From assembly GCF_000812465.1 (NCBI RefSeq), contig NZ_JWMA01000145.1:1-64000 (forward strand): DNA of 64,000 bases, in the 5' to 3' direction. The notes under the pieces were generated by a model that saw only the letters and a program-made list of their open reading frames with translations, was not told the DNA's origin and searched no databases. Positions 52,638 through 61,387 of the stretch are shown one piece after another. The stretch is from Cupriavidus sp. IDO (GTDB lineage Bacteria; Pseudomonadota; Gammaproteobacteria; Burkholderiales; Burkholderiaceae). Every line of letters starts with the position of its first letter. Within the stretch, counting starts at the first letter, position 1. A program made the position numbers and the translations under genes.

Positions 52638-53879
52638 ATGAGCAAACACAATCCCTCCGACCGTCGGCGCTTTCTGCGGCGTGGCGCGATGCTGGGCGCC
52701 GCCATGGCGGGCGCCAGCGCTGCCGCGCGCGCAGAGCCGCTGACAGTAGCGCCATGGACGCGCACCCCCGGTGAACCGGTGCTCTGGCACGCCTACGGCC
52801 AGCCGTCTCTCTTCGAGAAAGACGTGGTGCGCCGCAGCCGCGGCGCCGCGCCGATGCCCGGCGCCAATTCATCGATGACGCCACTGCAGGACCTGCGCGG
52901 CATCATCACGCCGACCGGGCTGGTGTTCGAGCGCCATCACGCCGGCATTCCGCTGATCGATCCCGCGCAGCACCGGCTGGCGGTGCATGGGCTGGTGGCG
53001 CGCCCGCGCATCTTCACGCTGGACGACATCGTGCGGCTGCCGTCGGTGTCGCGCATCCATTTCCTGGAATGCTCGGGCAATACTGGCCGGGAGTGGCAGG
53101 CGCCGAGCGCGAAGTCGGTGCAGATCAGCCACGGCCTGTTGTCATGCTGCGAGTGGACCGGCGTGCCATTGTCGGTGGTACTGGATGAGGCAGGCGTAGC
53201 GCCCGAGGCTGCCTGGGTGCTGGCCGAAGGCGCCGACAGCGCCGCCATGACGCGCAGCGTTCCGCTTGCCAAGGTGATGGAAGATGCGCTGCTCGTCTAT
53301 GCGCAGAACGGCGAGATGCTGCGGCCCGAACACGGCTACCCGTTGCGCCTGTTCCTGCCCGGCTACGAAGGGAATATGAGCATCAAATGGCTGCGCCGGC
53401 TGAAGCTGGGGCGCGAGCCTTTCATGTCGCGTGAAGAGACATCCAAGTACACCGATTCGCTGCCGGACGGTTCGGCGCGGCAGTTCACGTTCCTGATGGA
53501 CGTGAAGTCCGTCATCACCTTCCCGGCGCCGGACCACCGGCTGCGCGAGCCCGGCTTCTATGAGATCTCCGGCTTGGCCTGGTCGGGCCACGGACGCGTC
53601 CGGCGCGTCGAGGTGTCGGTCGACGGCGGCCGCAGCTGGCGCGAAGCGCAGTTGCAGGAGCCGGTGCTCGACCGCGCGCTGGTGCGATTCCGGCTGCCGT
53701 GGCGCTGGGATGGCGGGATCGCTTCGCTGCAGAGCCGCGCCATCGACGAAGCGGGCAATGTGCAGCCCACACCCGGCCAGCTGGTGGCGGCGCGGGGCTT
53801 TGCATCGACCTATCACTACAACGCGATCCAGCGCTGGAACGTGGCCGCGGACGGGAGCATTGCCAATGCGCGCGCTTAA
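52638..53879 (+). CDS. soxC: SoxC-like sulfite dehydrogenase, molybdopterin subunit
   Basis: This 413-residue protein is a molybdenum oxidoreductase of the sulfite oxidase family. A Tat signal (SDRRRFLRRGAMLGAAMAGAS) leads it to the periplasm. Mo ligand Cys145 is in SRIHFLECSGNTG, and the family motif GIITPTGLVFERHHAGIP is at about residue 89. The C-terminal Mo-co dimerisation domain (GHGRVRRVEVSVDGGRSWREA) is present. It oxidises sulfite (or sulfane-sulfur in Sox) and passes electrons to the cytochrome encoded 14 bases overlapping. No soxXYZAB is near, so free sulfite oxidation is the more likely role. Confidence 0.9.
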   Translation: MSKHNPSDRRRFLRRGAMLGAAMAGASAAARAEPLTVAPWTRTPGEPVLWHAYGQPSLFEKDVVRRSRGAAPMPGANSSMTPLQDLRGIITPTGLVFERHHAGIPLIDPAQHRLAVHGLVARPRIFTLDDIVRLPSVSRIHFLECSGNTGREWQAPSAKSVQISHGLLSCCEWTGVPLSVVLDEAGVAPEAAWVLAEGADSAAMTRSVPLAKVMEDALLVYAQNGEMLRPEHGYPLRLFLPGYEGNMSIKWLRRLKLGREPFMSREETSKYTDSLPDGSARQFTFLMDVKSVITFPAPDHRLREPGFYEISGLAWSGHGRVRRVEVSVDGGRSWREAQLQEPVLDRALVRFRLPWRWDGGIASLQSRAIDEAGNVQPTPGQLVAARGFASTYHYNAIQRWNVAADGSIANARA

Positions 53880-54429
53880 GAGAACGATCGCGGTGGTGCT
53901 CATGGTAGCCGCAGCGCCCGCGATGGCGCAGACGTTTGGTCTTGGCCGGGCAGCCAGCGAGCGCGACCTGGCGGCGTGGAACATCGATGTGACGCCGGAC
54001 GGCGCGGGCCTGCCGCCCGGCAAAGGCTCGGTGGCCCAGGGCAAGCTGGTCTATGCGCAGCACTGCGCGGCTTGTCATGGTGCCAATGGCGAGGGCAAGC
54101 CGGCCGATGCGCTGGTCGGCGGGCGAGGCACGCTGCAGGGAACCGACCCCGTCAAGACCATCGGCAGCTTCTGGCCCTATGCCACCACCGTTTTCGACTT
54201 TATCAACCGCGCGATGCCGTACAACGCGCCGCAGAGCCTGACTCCGGACGAGGTCTATGCGGTGACGGCGTGGCTGCTGCATCAGAACGGCATCCTGCCG
54301 GCGGACGCGGTGCTGGATGCCCGTACGCTGCCGAAGGTGCGGATGCCGAACCGCGACGGCTTCGTGCCGGATACGCGGCCGGATACGGGGAATGTGGCGT
54401 GTCGCAGCGGATGCGTGGGCAGGCCATAG
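53866..54429 (+). CDS. soxD: SoxD-like cytochrome c partner of the sulfite dehydrogenase
   Basis: This 187-residue cytochrome has a signal peptide (MRALKRTIAVVLMVAAAPAMA) and a single haem motif CAACH near residue 65. The family segment GKGSVAQGKLVYAQHCAACHGANGEGKPADAL is followed by RAMPYNAPQSLTPDEVYAVTAWLLHQNGILP, with Met as the likely second haem ligand. It overlaps soxC by 14 bases, so the pair is coupled. Classical SoxD has two haem domains, so this is the short, one-haem form. Confidence 0.9.
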   Translation: MRALKRTIAVVLMVAAAPAMAQTFGLGRAASERDLAAWNIDVTPDGAGLPPGKGSVAQGKLVYAQHCAACHGANGEGKPADALVGGRGTLQGTDPVKTIGSFWPYATTVFDFINRAMPYNAPQSLTPDEVYAVTAWLLHQNGILPADAVLDARTLPKVRMPNRDGFVPDTRPDTGNVACRSGCVGRP

Positions 54430-54531
54430 GGCGGTTCGATAAGCGCAATAAAAAGGTTCTTCGCCGGATTGCGGGACATGGGTTCTTGGATGCGCTGCTG
54501 TTTCGCCGGCGTAGCCGGCGACCTCCTTTGG

Positions 54532-54599
54532 GACGGCGCCCAAAAGGAGGCAAAAGGCGCCTTCAAGAAAGCGCTTTTTGCTTCCTTTTTGGCGCCGTC
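54532..54599. repeat. Long imperfect hairpin after soxD, possible terminator or repeat element
   Basis: GACGGCGCC (54532-54540) pairs with GGCGCCGTC (54591-54599), and inner arms AAAAGGAGGC...GGCGC and GCGC...GCTTCCTTTTT pair imperfectly around a 10-base loop. The structure ends in a T-run on the plus strand and an A-run that is a T-run on the minus strand, so it could terminate both ways. Its size suggests a transcribed or repeat element rather than a simple terminator. Confidence 0.55.
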
Positions 54600-54784
54600 A
54601 AAAAGGAAGTCGCCCGGCAGGGCGAAACGGGGCCGTCGAGCCTTCGACAGAGGCCAGCCGCAGGCACCGAAGTACGAAGCCAGGGCCGTCGAACCATCGA
54701 CAGCGTCAAGCCGCAGCCACTACCCCGGGCCCGTCAGCAACAGCCCCTCCAAAATCCCAGCCCCACAAATCGGCGAAGAACCAA

Positions 54785-54815
54785 TAAAAACGGCGAGCAC
54801 TGGGGGCTCGCCGTT
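54785..54815 (-). terminator. Rho-independent terminator after the Bug-family gene
   Basis: On the minus strand a 10-bp stem AACGGCGAGC/GCTCGCCGTT with a 7-base loop is followed by TTTTTA. It lies about 34 bases after the stop of the binding protein gene. Confidence 0.75.
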
Positions 54816-54848
54816 CTCATGTCCGGATCCTGTCGCCGGGCTCCAGCG

Positions 54849-55841
54849 TCAGTCGAGCGTGATCTTGCCCGCCTTCACAATTTCCGCATAGCGTGCCGTA
54901 TCGCGCTCGATCAGCTTGCGGAACTCGTCGGGCGTTCCACCCACCGGTACGAAGCCCAGCTCCGTGAGCTTCTTCGCGACCTCGGGGCTGCGGGTTGCCG
55001 CGGCGATTTCCCTGGCCATGCGGGCGACGATCGGCTGCGGGGTGCCGGCGGGCGCCAGAAGCCCCGTCCAGGAACTCATCACAAAGCCCGGAAAGCCTGC
55101 CTCCTCCATGGTCGGGATATTCGGCTCGCCCGGCCAGCGTTTCGCTGACGCCACCGCGAGCACGTTGATCTTTCCCGACTTCACATGCGGCATCGGAACC
55201 AGTAGCGGATCGAATGCCACGGAGACCTCGCCGGCCACGAGCGCGGGCAGTATCGGGGCGCTTCCGTTGTACGGAATATGGGTCATCCTGAGCTTCGACT
55301 CCATCGCCAGCCGCTCGCCCGTGAGGTGCGCTGAACTGCCGACGCCGCTGGAGCCGAAGGTCAGCGTGTCGGGGTGCTTCTTGCCGTAGTCGACAAGTTC
55401 GGCGACGGTCTTGACTGGCAGCTTCTTGCTCGAGAACAGGAAGAGCGGCAGTTCCGCCATTTCCGCTACCGGTACCAGGTCCGTGGGCTTGTAGCTCAGC
55501 TTCGAGTACAGCGACATGTTCGCGCTGTAGGCCGCAAGGACGGACACGAATGTGTACCCGTCCGGCGTTGAACGCGCGGTAATGCCAACGCCCAATGTAC
55601 TGTTCGCGCCGGGCTTGTTCTCGATGATGATCGGCTGGCCAAGCTTTTTCGAGACGCTCTCGAAAACGACCCGCGACACGGTGTCGGTCGACCCGCCGGG
55701 GGTATAGGGCACGATCACCTTGATCGGCTTGGCCGGCCATGCTTCGGCAGCGACAGCGGTGTGGCCGGCGATCAGCCCTGCAATGGCCACGGCCATCAAA
55801 CGCGCGGCGCGCGGTGCACGATTCTTGAAAATCAACGACAT
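54849..55841 (-). CDS. Bug/TctC-family tripartite tricarboxylate binding protein
   Basis: This 330-residue periplasmic protein has a signal peptide and the mature start AEAWPAKPIKVIVPYTPGGSTDTVSRVV. That is the Bug-family N-terminus, found in the large Burkholderiales set of extracytoplasmic receptors for organic acids. Further motifs are IENKPGANSTLGVG and GPAGTPQPIV-type LLAPAGTPQPIVARM. The membrane partners TctA/B are not in the window, so it is an orphan receptor, as is common for the family. The ligand is unknown. Confidence 0.9.
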   Translation of the reverse strand: MSLIFKNRAPRAARLMAVAIAGLIAGHTAVAAEAWPAKPIKVIVPYTPGGSTDTVSRVVFESVSKKLGQPIIIENKPGANSTLGVGITARSTPDGYTFVSVLAAYSANMSLYSKLSYKPTDLVPVAEMAELPLFLFSSKKLPVKTVAELVDYGKKHPDTLTFGSSGVGSSAHLTGERLAMESKLRMTHIPYNGSAPILPALVAGEVSVAFDPLLVPMPHVKSGKINVLAVASAKRWPGEPNIPTMEEAGFPGFVMSSWTGLLAPAGTPQPIVARMAREIAAATRSPEVAKKLTELGFVPVGGTPDEFRKLIERDTARYAEIVKAGKITLD

Positions 55842-56185
55842 CTCCTTCCATGGTCTCTTCGCATGCCCCTTTTTCGGGGCCTTCTGCGGCCGGTTGTTCC
55901 GGCACCACGATTATGGGGGAGCGCGAACCGAGGGATTACGGAGTAAGCGCCTGAATTGCGGGCGCTATCCATGCATTGTGCGATAACCGCGCGACACGGC
56001 CCGCACAACAGGCGCCGACACACGCAAATGTCCAGACATGGATATGCGATAAGCCGATAAAGGCCAGCGATTTGCTTCGTTGACCGTGCAATGGCGCGAT
56101 CTCTACAGTGCAGGCTTGCCGATGCGGACCGCCAGCCCTCCACAGGCCGGACCGCGACAGCTTCCCCCGCATTACAGAGCTTGCC
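55842..56185. other. Intergenic region between divergent sulfur-island genes
   Basis: No gene is seen in these 344 bases. TGCGATAA occurs twice (55979-55986 and 56045-56052), and GCCGATAAAG follows the second. A related CACGATAAGCGG lies upstream of the other ABC operon at about 52457. The motif might belong to a shared sulfur regulator, but this is only suggestive. Confidence 0.35.
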
Positions 56186-57106
56186 ATGACGACTGCAACT
56201 TCCGCGGCCAGCGCGCCGCGCCACCAGCCCGTGCCGTTCGCGACCGGTCGCGGCGACACCTTTGATATCCGTCCCTTCGATGCGCCGCTCGGTGCCGAGG
56301 TGATCGGGCTTGACCTGTCCGGCCCGCTGTCCGCGGAGGACTTTGCGCGCATCCATCGCGCGCATCTCGATTTCCATGTGCTGGTCTTCCGTGACCAGCG
56401 CATCACGCCGGATCAGCAGGTGGCATTCAGCCGGCGCTTCGGCCCGCTGCAGATCCACGTGCTGCACCAGTTCCAGCTGCCCGGCCATCCGGAGATCCTG
56501 GTGGTCTCCAACGTAGTGGAGAACGGCAAGCCGATCGGGCTGGGCGATGCCGGCCACTTCTGGCATTCGGATCTCTCGTACAAGGAAAAGCCGAGCCTCG
56601 GCTCGCTGCTGCATGCACGCGAGCTGCCCGCGGAAGGTGGCGATACGCTCTTCGCCAACATGCACCTGGCGTGGGAAACGCTGCCTGCGTCGTTGCAGCG
56701 CGCTGTGGACGGCTTGCAGGCCGAACACACTTATCTCGCGCGCTATGCCGAGCTGCAGCAGCGCAGCCCGTGGCGGCCGAACCTCACGCCCGAGCAGATT
56801 GCGCAGGTCAGACCGGTGCTGCAGCCGGTGGTGCGCACGCATCCGGAAACCGGACGCAAGGCGATCTTCGTCAGCGAGCATTTCACGACCCGCATCGCCG
56901 GGCTGCCGGATGACGAAAGCCGCGACCTGCTCGACCAGCTGTTTGCGCACAGCACGCGACCAGAGCATGTTTATCGCCACCGGTGGCTGGAGAACGACCT
57001 GGTGTTCTGGGACAACCGCTCGCTGCTGCATCTTGCGGCGGGCTGTCCGCCGGAGCTGCGGCGCGTGATGTACCGCACCACGATCGAGGGCGACGCGCCG
57101 CGTTGA
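56186..57106 (+). CDS. TauD/TfdA-family 2-oxoglutarate dioxygenase
   Basis: This 306-residue Fe(II)/2-oxoglutarate enzyme has the metal triad His127-x-Asp129 (HFWHSDLSY) and a distal His in DNRSLLHLAAG, with Arg in RRVMYRTTIEG. Its N-terminal segment resembles TauD, though it is clearly different from the dioxygenase at 47776. It heads an operon with an SsuA/TauA-type importer, so it probably releases sulfite from the imported sulfonate. The start at 56186 gives MTTATSAASAPR. Confidence 0.9.
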   Translation: MTTATSAASAPRHQPVPFATGRGDTFDIRPFDAPLGAEVIGLDLSGPLSAEDFARIHRAHLDFHVLVFRDQRITPDQQVAFSRRFGPLQIHVLHQFQLPGHPEILVVSNVVENGKPIGLGDAGHFWHSDLSYKEKPSLGSLLHARELPAEGGDTLFANMHLAWETLPASLQRAVDGLQAEHTYLARYAELQQRSPWRPNLTPEQIAQVRPVLQPVVRTHPETGRKAIFVSEHFTTRIAGLPDDESRDLLDQLFAHSTRPEHVYRHRWLENDLVFWDNRSLLHLAAGCPPELRRVMYRTTIEGDAPR

Positions 57107-57161
57107 ACTCGCGCCCTCGCCTTGGCGAAGGCTTGTCTGTCGAATTCTCCGGAGTCTTTCT

Positions 57162-58172
57162 ATGTTTTCCGTTTTTTCACGCAAGCTCGGCTTGCTTGCC
57201 CTGAGCGCCGGACTGGCCTTGTCGGGCACCGCCCACGCAGAAGGCAAGTTGCGCATCGCCGAGCAGTTCGGCGTGGTCTATCTGCTACTCAACGTGGCCC
57301 GTGACCAGCAACTGATCGAGAAGCACGGCAAGCAGCAGGGCGTCGATATCAAGGTGGAGTGGACGCAACTGTCTGGCGGCGCCGCGGTCAACGACGCGCT
57401 GCTTTCTGGAGCCATCGATATCGCCGGTGCCGGCGTAGGCCCGCTGCTGACGCTGTGGGACCGCACGCACGGCAAGCAGAACGTGCGTGGCGTGGCGTCG
57501 CTCGGCAACTTCCCGTATTACCTGGTCAGCAACAATCCGACAGTGAAGTCGATCACGGATTTCACCGACAAGGACCGTATTGCGCTGCCGGCGGTCTCGG
57601 TCTCCGTGCAGTCGCGCGTGCTGCAGCTGGCGGCGGCCAGGCAATGGGGCGACAAGGAGTACAACCGCCTCGACAAGTGGACGGTTGCCGTGCCGCATCC
57701 GGATGCCACTGCCGCGATCATCACGGGCGGTACGGAGATCACGGGGCACTTCGGCAATCCGCCGTTTCAGGAGCAGGAACTGGCCGGCAATCCCAATGCG
57801 CGCATCGTGCTTAACTCGTACGACGTGCTGGGCGGGCCCAGCTCCGCCACGGTGCTGTATGCCACGGAGAAGTTCCGCAACGAGAACCCGAAGACCTACC
57901 GTGCTTTCGTTGACGCACTGGCCGAGGCAGCGAAGTTCGCCACGGCGAATCCGGAAGCCGCGGCGGATCTCTATATCCGCGTGAACAAGGCAAAGATCGA
58001 TCGCGCCCTGCTGGTGCGCGTGCTGAAGAACCCGCAGGTGCAATTCAAGGTCGCGCCACAGAACACCTTTGCGCTGGCCGAGTTCATGCATCGCGTGGGC
58101 GCTATCCGCAACCAGCCGAAATCCTGGCAAGACTACTTCTTCCAGGATCCGGCCACCGCACAGGGTAGCTGA
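57162..58172 (+). CDS. ABC importer substrate-binding protein (TauA/SsuA type)
   Basis: This 336-residue periplasmic protein has a signal peptide (FSRKLGLLALSAGLALSGTAHA). Mature motifs are RIAEQFGVVYLLLNVARDQQLIEKHG and the ligand-loop region GAAVNDALLSGAIDIAGAGVGPLL. This group is found with sulfonate and nitrate-type importers. It follows the TauD-family gene by 55 bases and the ATPase by one base before it. The ligand is unknown, but the TauD partner suggests a sulfonate. Confidence 0.9.
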   Translation: MFSVFSRKLGLLALSAGLALSGTAHAEGKLRIAEQFGVVYLLLNVARDQQLIEKHGKQQGVDIKVEWTQLSGGAAVNDALLSGAIDIAGAGVGPLLTLWDRTHGKQNVRGVASLGNFPYYLVSNNPTVKSITDFTDKDRIALPAVSVSVQSRVLQLAAARQWGDKEYNRLDKWTVAVPHPDATAAIITGGTEITGHFGNPPFQEQELAGNPNARIVLNSYDVLGGPSSATVLYATEKFRNENPKTYRAFVDALAEAAKFATANPEAAADLYIRVNKAKIDRALLVRVLKNPQVQFKVAPQNTFALAEFMHRVGAIRNQPKSWQDYFFQDPATAQGS

Positions 58173-58173
58173 C

Positions 58174-59022
58174 ATGGCCATGCATAACCTGCGCGTCGTC
58201 TCCGACCGCAGCGCGGCGCGCGGGCCGCTGCTGCAGGTGGACGGCGTGTCGCTGGAGTACCGCACGCCCGAGCGCATCGTGCGCGCGACGCACCGCGTCA
58301 GCTTCGACGTGCATGCGGCGGACCGCTTCGTGCTGCTGGGGCCGTCTGGCTGCGGCAAGTCGACGCTGCTCAAGGCGGTGGCCGGCTTCGTGCCGCCGTG
58401 CGAAGGCGAGATCCGGCTCGATGGCCAGCGCGTGCAGGGGCCCGGCCCGGACCGCATCGTGGTGTTCCAGGAGTTCGACCAGTTGCCGCCGTGGAAGACC
58501 GTGCGGCAGAACGTGATGTTCCCGCTGCAGCAATCGCGTGGCATGTCGCGCGCCGAGGCCGGCGACTGCGCCATGCATTTCCTCGACAAGGTAGGCCTGG
58601 CGGGATTTGCCGATGCGTATCCGCACACGCTGTCGGGCGGCATGAAGCAGCGCGTGGCGATTGCGCGTGCGCTGGCGATGCGGCCCAAGGTCTTGCTGAT
58701 GGACGAGCCGTTTGCCGCGCTGGATGCGCTGACGCGCCGGCGCATGCAGGAGGAACTGCTGTCGCTGTGGGACGACGCGGCCTTCACGCTGCTGTTCGTC
58801 ACGCATTCGATCGAAGAGGCACTGGTGGTCGGCAGCCGCATCTTGCTGCTGTCGCCGCATCCGGGACGGGTGCGGGCGGAGCTCAACAGCCACCAGTTCA
58901 GCCTGGCGAGCCAGGGCGGCGCCGAATTCCAGGCCGCCGCGCAACGCATCCACCAGATGCTGTTCGACGAGCCGGCCGGCGGGGCAGGGGCGCCCGCGGC
59001 CAGGGCCGCGCACGCTCGCTGA
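58174..59022 (+). CDS. ABC importer ATP-binding protein (TauB/SsuB type)
   Basis: This 282-residue ATPase has Walker A GPSGCGKST, Q-loop VVFQEFDQLPPWKTV, signature [15 protein letters not shown], Walker B VLLMDEPFAALD and H-loop VTHSIEEA. The 'EFDQLPPW' Q-loop is the TauB-like form. It starts one base after the binding-protein stop. Confidence 0.93.
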   Translation: MAMHNLRVVSDRSAARGPLLQVDGVSLEYRTPERIVRATHRVSFDVHAADRFVLLGPSGCGKSTLLKAVAGFVPPCEGEIRLDGQRVQGPGPDRIVVFQEFDQLPPWKTVRQNVMFPLQQSRGMSRAEAGDCAMHFLDKVGLAGFADAYPHTLSGGMKQRVAIARALAMRPKVLLMDEPFAALDALTRRRMQEELLSLWDDAAFTLLFVTHSIEEALVVGSRILLLSPHPGRVRAELNSHQFSLASQGGAEFQAAAQRIHQMLFDEPAGGAGAPAARAAHAR

Positions 59023-59045
59023 AGGACGCTCAGGAACCCATCACC

Positions 59046-59939
59046 ATGACTTATCCGAATGCTGCCGTGCTGAACGGGCCCGCTCCGGAAGCGCGGCCCG
59101 AGTACCTGCGCGAACCCGAACCCTTCGACGCCATGCCCGTGTCCAGGCCGCTGCCGTGGCACCGGCGCCTGTGGCAGCAGGGCTGGCTGCGCAAAGGTGT
59201 GATCCTGCTGGCGCTGGCACTGATCTGGGAGATCGTGGCGCGCGTGCAGGACAACGACCTGATGCTGCCGACCTTCCTGGCCACCGCGCGTGCGTTTGCC
59301 GAAGGCATCGCCAGTGGCGAGCTGCCGGGCAAGGCGGCGGTGTCGCTGTCGGTGCTGTTGCAGGGCTATGCGGGCGGCATCGGGCTGGCCTTCGTGCTGA
59401 CCACGCTGGCGGTCTCCACGCGCACGGGGCGCGATCTGCTCGATACGCTGACCGCGATGTTCAACCCGCTCCCCGCGATCGCGCTGCTGCCGCTGGCGCT
59501 GCTGTGGTTCGGGCTGGGCACCAAGAGCCTGATCTTCGTGCTGATCCATTCGGTGCTGTGGCCGCTGGCGCTGAATACGTATGCGGGATTCCGAGGTGTG
59601 CCGGAAACCTTGCGCATGGCCGGGCGCAACTACGGCCTGCGCGGCTTGCGCTATGTGCTGCTGATCCTGGTGCCGGCGGCGTTGCCGGCGATCCTGTCCG
59701 GCCTGAAGATCGGCTGGGCCTTTGCCTGGCGCACGCTGATCGCGGCGGAGCTGGTGTTCGGCGCTTCGTCGGGCAAGGGAGGGCTCGGCTGGTTCATCTT
59801 CCAGAACCGCAACGAGCTCTACACCGACCGCGTCTTTGCCGGCCTGGCCACGGTGATCCTGATCGGCTTGCTGGTGGAGGGGCTTGTCTTCACGACGCTC
59901 GAGCGCCTGACAGTGCGGCGCTGGGGCATGCAGCACTGA
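59046..59939 (+). CDS. ABC importer permease (TauC/SsuC type)
   Basis: This 297-residue permease has the coupling loop GVPETLRMAGRNYGLRGLRYVLLILVPAALPAILSGLKIGWAFAW, followed by RTLIAAELVFG, typical of the TauC/SsuC family. An extra acidic N-terminal segment of about 45 residues precedes the first membrane helix. It is the last gene of this operon. The simple hairpin expected after it was not seen. Confidence 0.92.
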   Translation: MTYPNAAVLNGPAPEARPEYLREPEPFDAMPVSRPLPWHRRLWQQGWLRKGVILLALALIWEIVARVQDNDLMLPTFLATARAFAEGIASGELPGKAAVSLSVLLQGYAGGIGLAFVLTTLAVSTRTGRDLLDTLTAMFNPLPAIALLPLALLWFGLGTKSLIFVLIHSVLWPLALNTYAGFRGVPETLRMAGRNYGLRGLRYVLLILVPAALPAILSGLKIGWAFAWRTLIAAELVFGASSGKGGLGWFIFQNRNELYTDRVFAGLATVILIGLLVEGLVFTTLERLTVRRWGMQH

Positions 59940-60049
59940 GCGCTGGGGCAGGGTTGCCGCACGCGCAAGCAGGGAGTAGTCTACCGGACTGACCGGCGCC
60001 GCCGGTTCATGCCAACTCCAACGCCACCGCGTTCCTGCCAGCCGCCTCC

Positions 60050-60826
60050 ATGACTGCCATCCACCATGCTGCCGCCGAGGGTTTTTCCAGGCAGGCCGAT
60101 ACCTATGCCCGCGGGCGCCCCGACTATCCGACTGACATCGACAACTGGCTGCGGCAGGCGCTGGGCCTGGGCCTGGGCCTGGGAAAATCCGTGGTGGACC
60201 TGGGTGCCGGCACGGGCAAGTTCACCCGCCGGCTGGCGGCCACCGGCGCCACCGTGATCGCCGTGGAGCCGGTCGCGCAGATGCGTGCACAGCTGACTAC
60301 CGCCTTGCCCGCGGTACAGGCGCTGGAGGGCAGTGCCGAGGCCATTCCGCTGGCCGATGCCAGCGTTGACGCCGTGGTCTGCGCACAGGCGTTCCACTGG
60401 TTCGCCAACGACAAGGCGATGGCGGAGATCCGCCGCGTACTGCGCCCTGGCGGCAAGCTGGGGCTGGTATGGAACGTGCGCGACGAGTCGGTCGACTGGG
60501 TGGCGCAGCTCACGGCGATCATGCGGCCGCTCGAGGGCGACGCGCCGCGTTTCTACAAGGGCGACTGGAAGCGCGTCTTCCCGGCCGAGGGCTTCGGCGA
60601 GCTGAAGCTGACGAGCCTGCCCTACCAGCATGTGGGCCCGGCCCAGCAGGTCATCATCGATCGCGTGATGTCGGTCAGCTTTATTGCGGCGCTGCCGCAG
60701 GCGCAGCAGGACGCCGTGCGGGAAAGGCTGCAGGCGGTGATTGCCGGTCATCCGGCGCTGGCCGGGCAGGCGGAGGTCGCGTTCCCGTATCGCACGGAGG
60801 CGTATTGCTGCGAGAAGGCGTTTTGA
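60050..60826 (+). CDS. Class I SAM-dependent methyltransferase (type 11)
   Basis: This 258-residue protein has the SAM-binding motif VVDLGAGTGKFTRRLAATG near residue 48, with the acidic second strand in VIAVEPVAQMRAQL and the motif II region LADASVDAVVCAQAFHWF. The 'HWF' segment and RVLRPGGKLGLVWN are common in methyltransferases of the type 11 group. A perfect triple of the hexamer CTGGGC near 60163-60180 encodes Leu-Gly repeats. The substrate is unknown. Confidence 0.9.
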   Translation: MTAIHHAAAEGFSRQADTYARGRPDYPTDIDNWLRQALGLGLGLGKSVVDLGAGTGKFTRRLAATGATVIAVEPVAQMRAQLTTALPAVQALEGSAEAIPLADASVDAVVCAQAFHWFANDKAMAEIRRVLRPGGKLGLVWNVRDESVDWVAQLTAIMRPLEGDAPRFYKGDWKRVFPAEGFGELKLTSLPYQHVGPAQQVIIDRVMSVSFIAALPQAQQDAVRERLQAVIAGHPALAGQAEVAFPYRTEAYCCEKAF

Positions 60827-60843
60827 GTTTTCAGGGTACGCAG

Positions 60844-61212
60844 CTACATCGTGGAATGCCGCAACCAGAAGGCGATGCCCGGCGGGCAATCCTTCCGTTC
60901 GAGGTAGATATCAAGCGGCTCCGGCTCGTTCGGCTGAGGGGGCTCGTCGAACAGGCCTTCCCAGATCGCAAGCATGCCGCGAACCTTGGGCAGGAGCTTC
61001 AAGGCAGCCGGCGTGGGTAGCCAGTGAGGACTGCCAGTGCGGAACAGTGGCTTGCCAATCGCGGTTTCCAGCGAGCGCAGCTGGTAGTGGAGGCGTTGCG
61101 GCAGGATGCCGAGCTCCTGCGCGGCACGGCTGGTGTCCCGATGACGCATGAGCGCAGTGAAAGCGCGCAATGCCAGGAAGCTGACACGCCGGTTCTGCAG
61201 GAAATAAGCCAT
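60844..61212 (-). CDS. LysR-type DNA-binding domain, standalone
   Basis: This 122-residue protein has only a LysR winged helix (FLALRAFTALMRHRDTSRAAQELGILPQRLHYQL). The effector domain of about 200 residues is missing and the end (LERKDCPPGIAFWLRHSTM) is unrelated. It is either a 3'-truncated regulator or a natural short form that binds DNA as a dimer through the linker helix. It is convergent with the methyltransferase. Confidence 0.7.
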   Translation of the reverse strand: MAYFLQNRRVSFLALRAFTALMRHRDTSRAAQELGILPQRLHYQLRSLETAIGKPLFRTGSPHWLPTPAALKLLPKVRGMLAIWEGLFDEPPQPNEPEPLDIYLERKDCPPGIAFWLRHSTM

Positions 61213-61387
61213 ACATGATGCTGTGGCGGGCGAAGCCGGCTGCGCGAGGCAGGCCGGCGCGCTGGCCTGGTCTCTTCAACGATGTAGGGCACTGATCGTA
61301 GTCAGCATCGACATCCGCTTGAAGACGGAAATCGCTTAAATCGTGGTGTGATTTGTCTTCAATCATGCTTGCCGCGCGGAAACGCAA

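Larger units (their letters stand above)
54430..54848. other. Non-coding region with a 68-base hairpin and short repeats
   Basis: No gene is seen between soxD and the Bug-family gene. Two 14-base hairpins with GTCGA/TCGAC arms occur at about 54634-54647 and 54687-54700, spaced 53 bases. The strand is C-rich with A-runs near 54740-54790. Features inside it are listed separately. Confidence 0.45.

Noticed and set aside
60160-60182. Triple CTGGGC hexamer in the methyltransferase as a phase-variation repeat
   Set aside because: The unit is six bases, so changes would keep the frame; three copies are too few to slip often.
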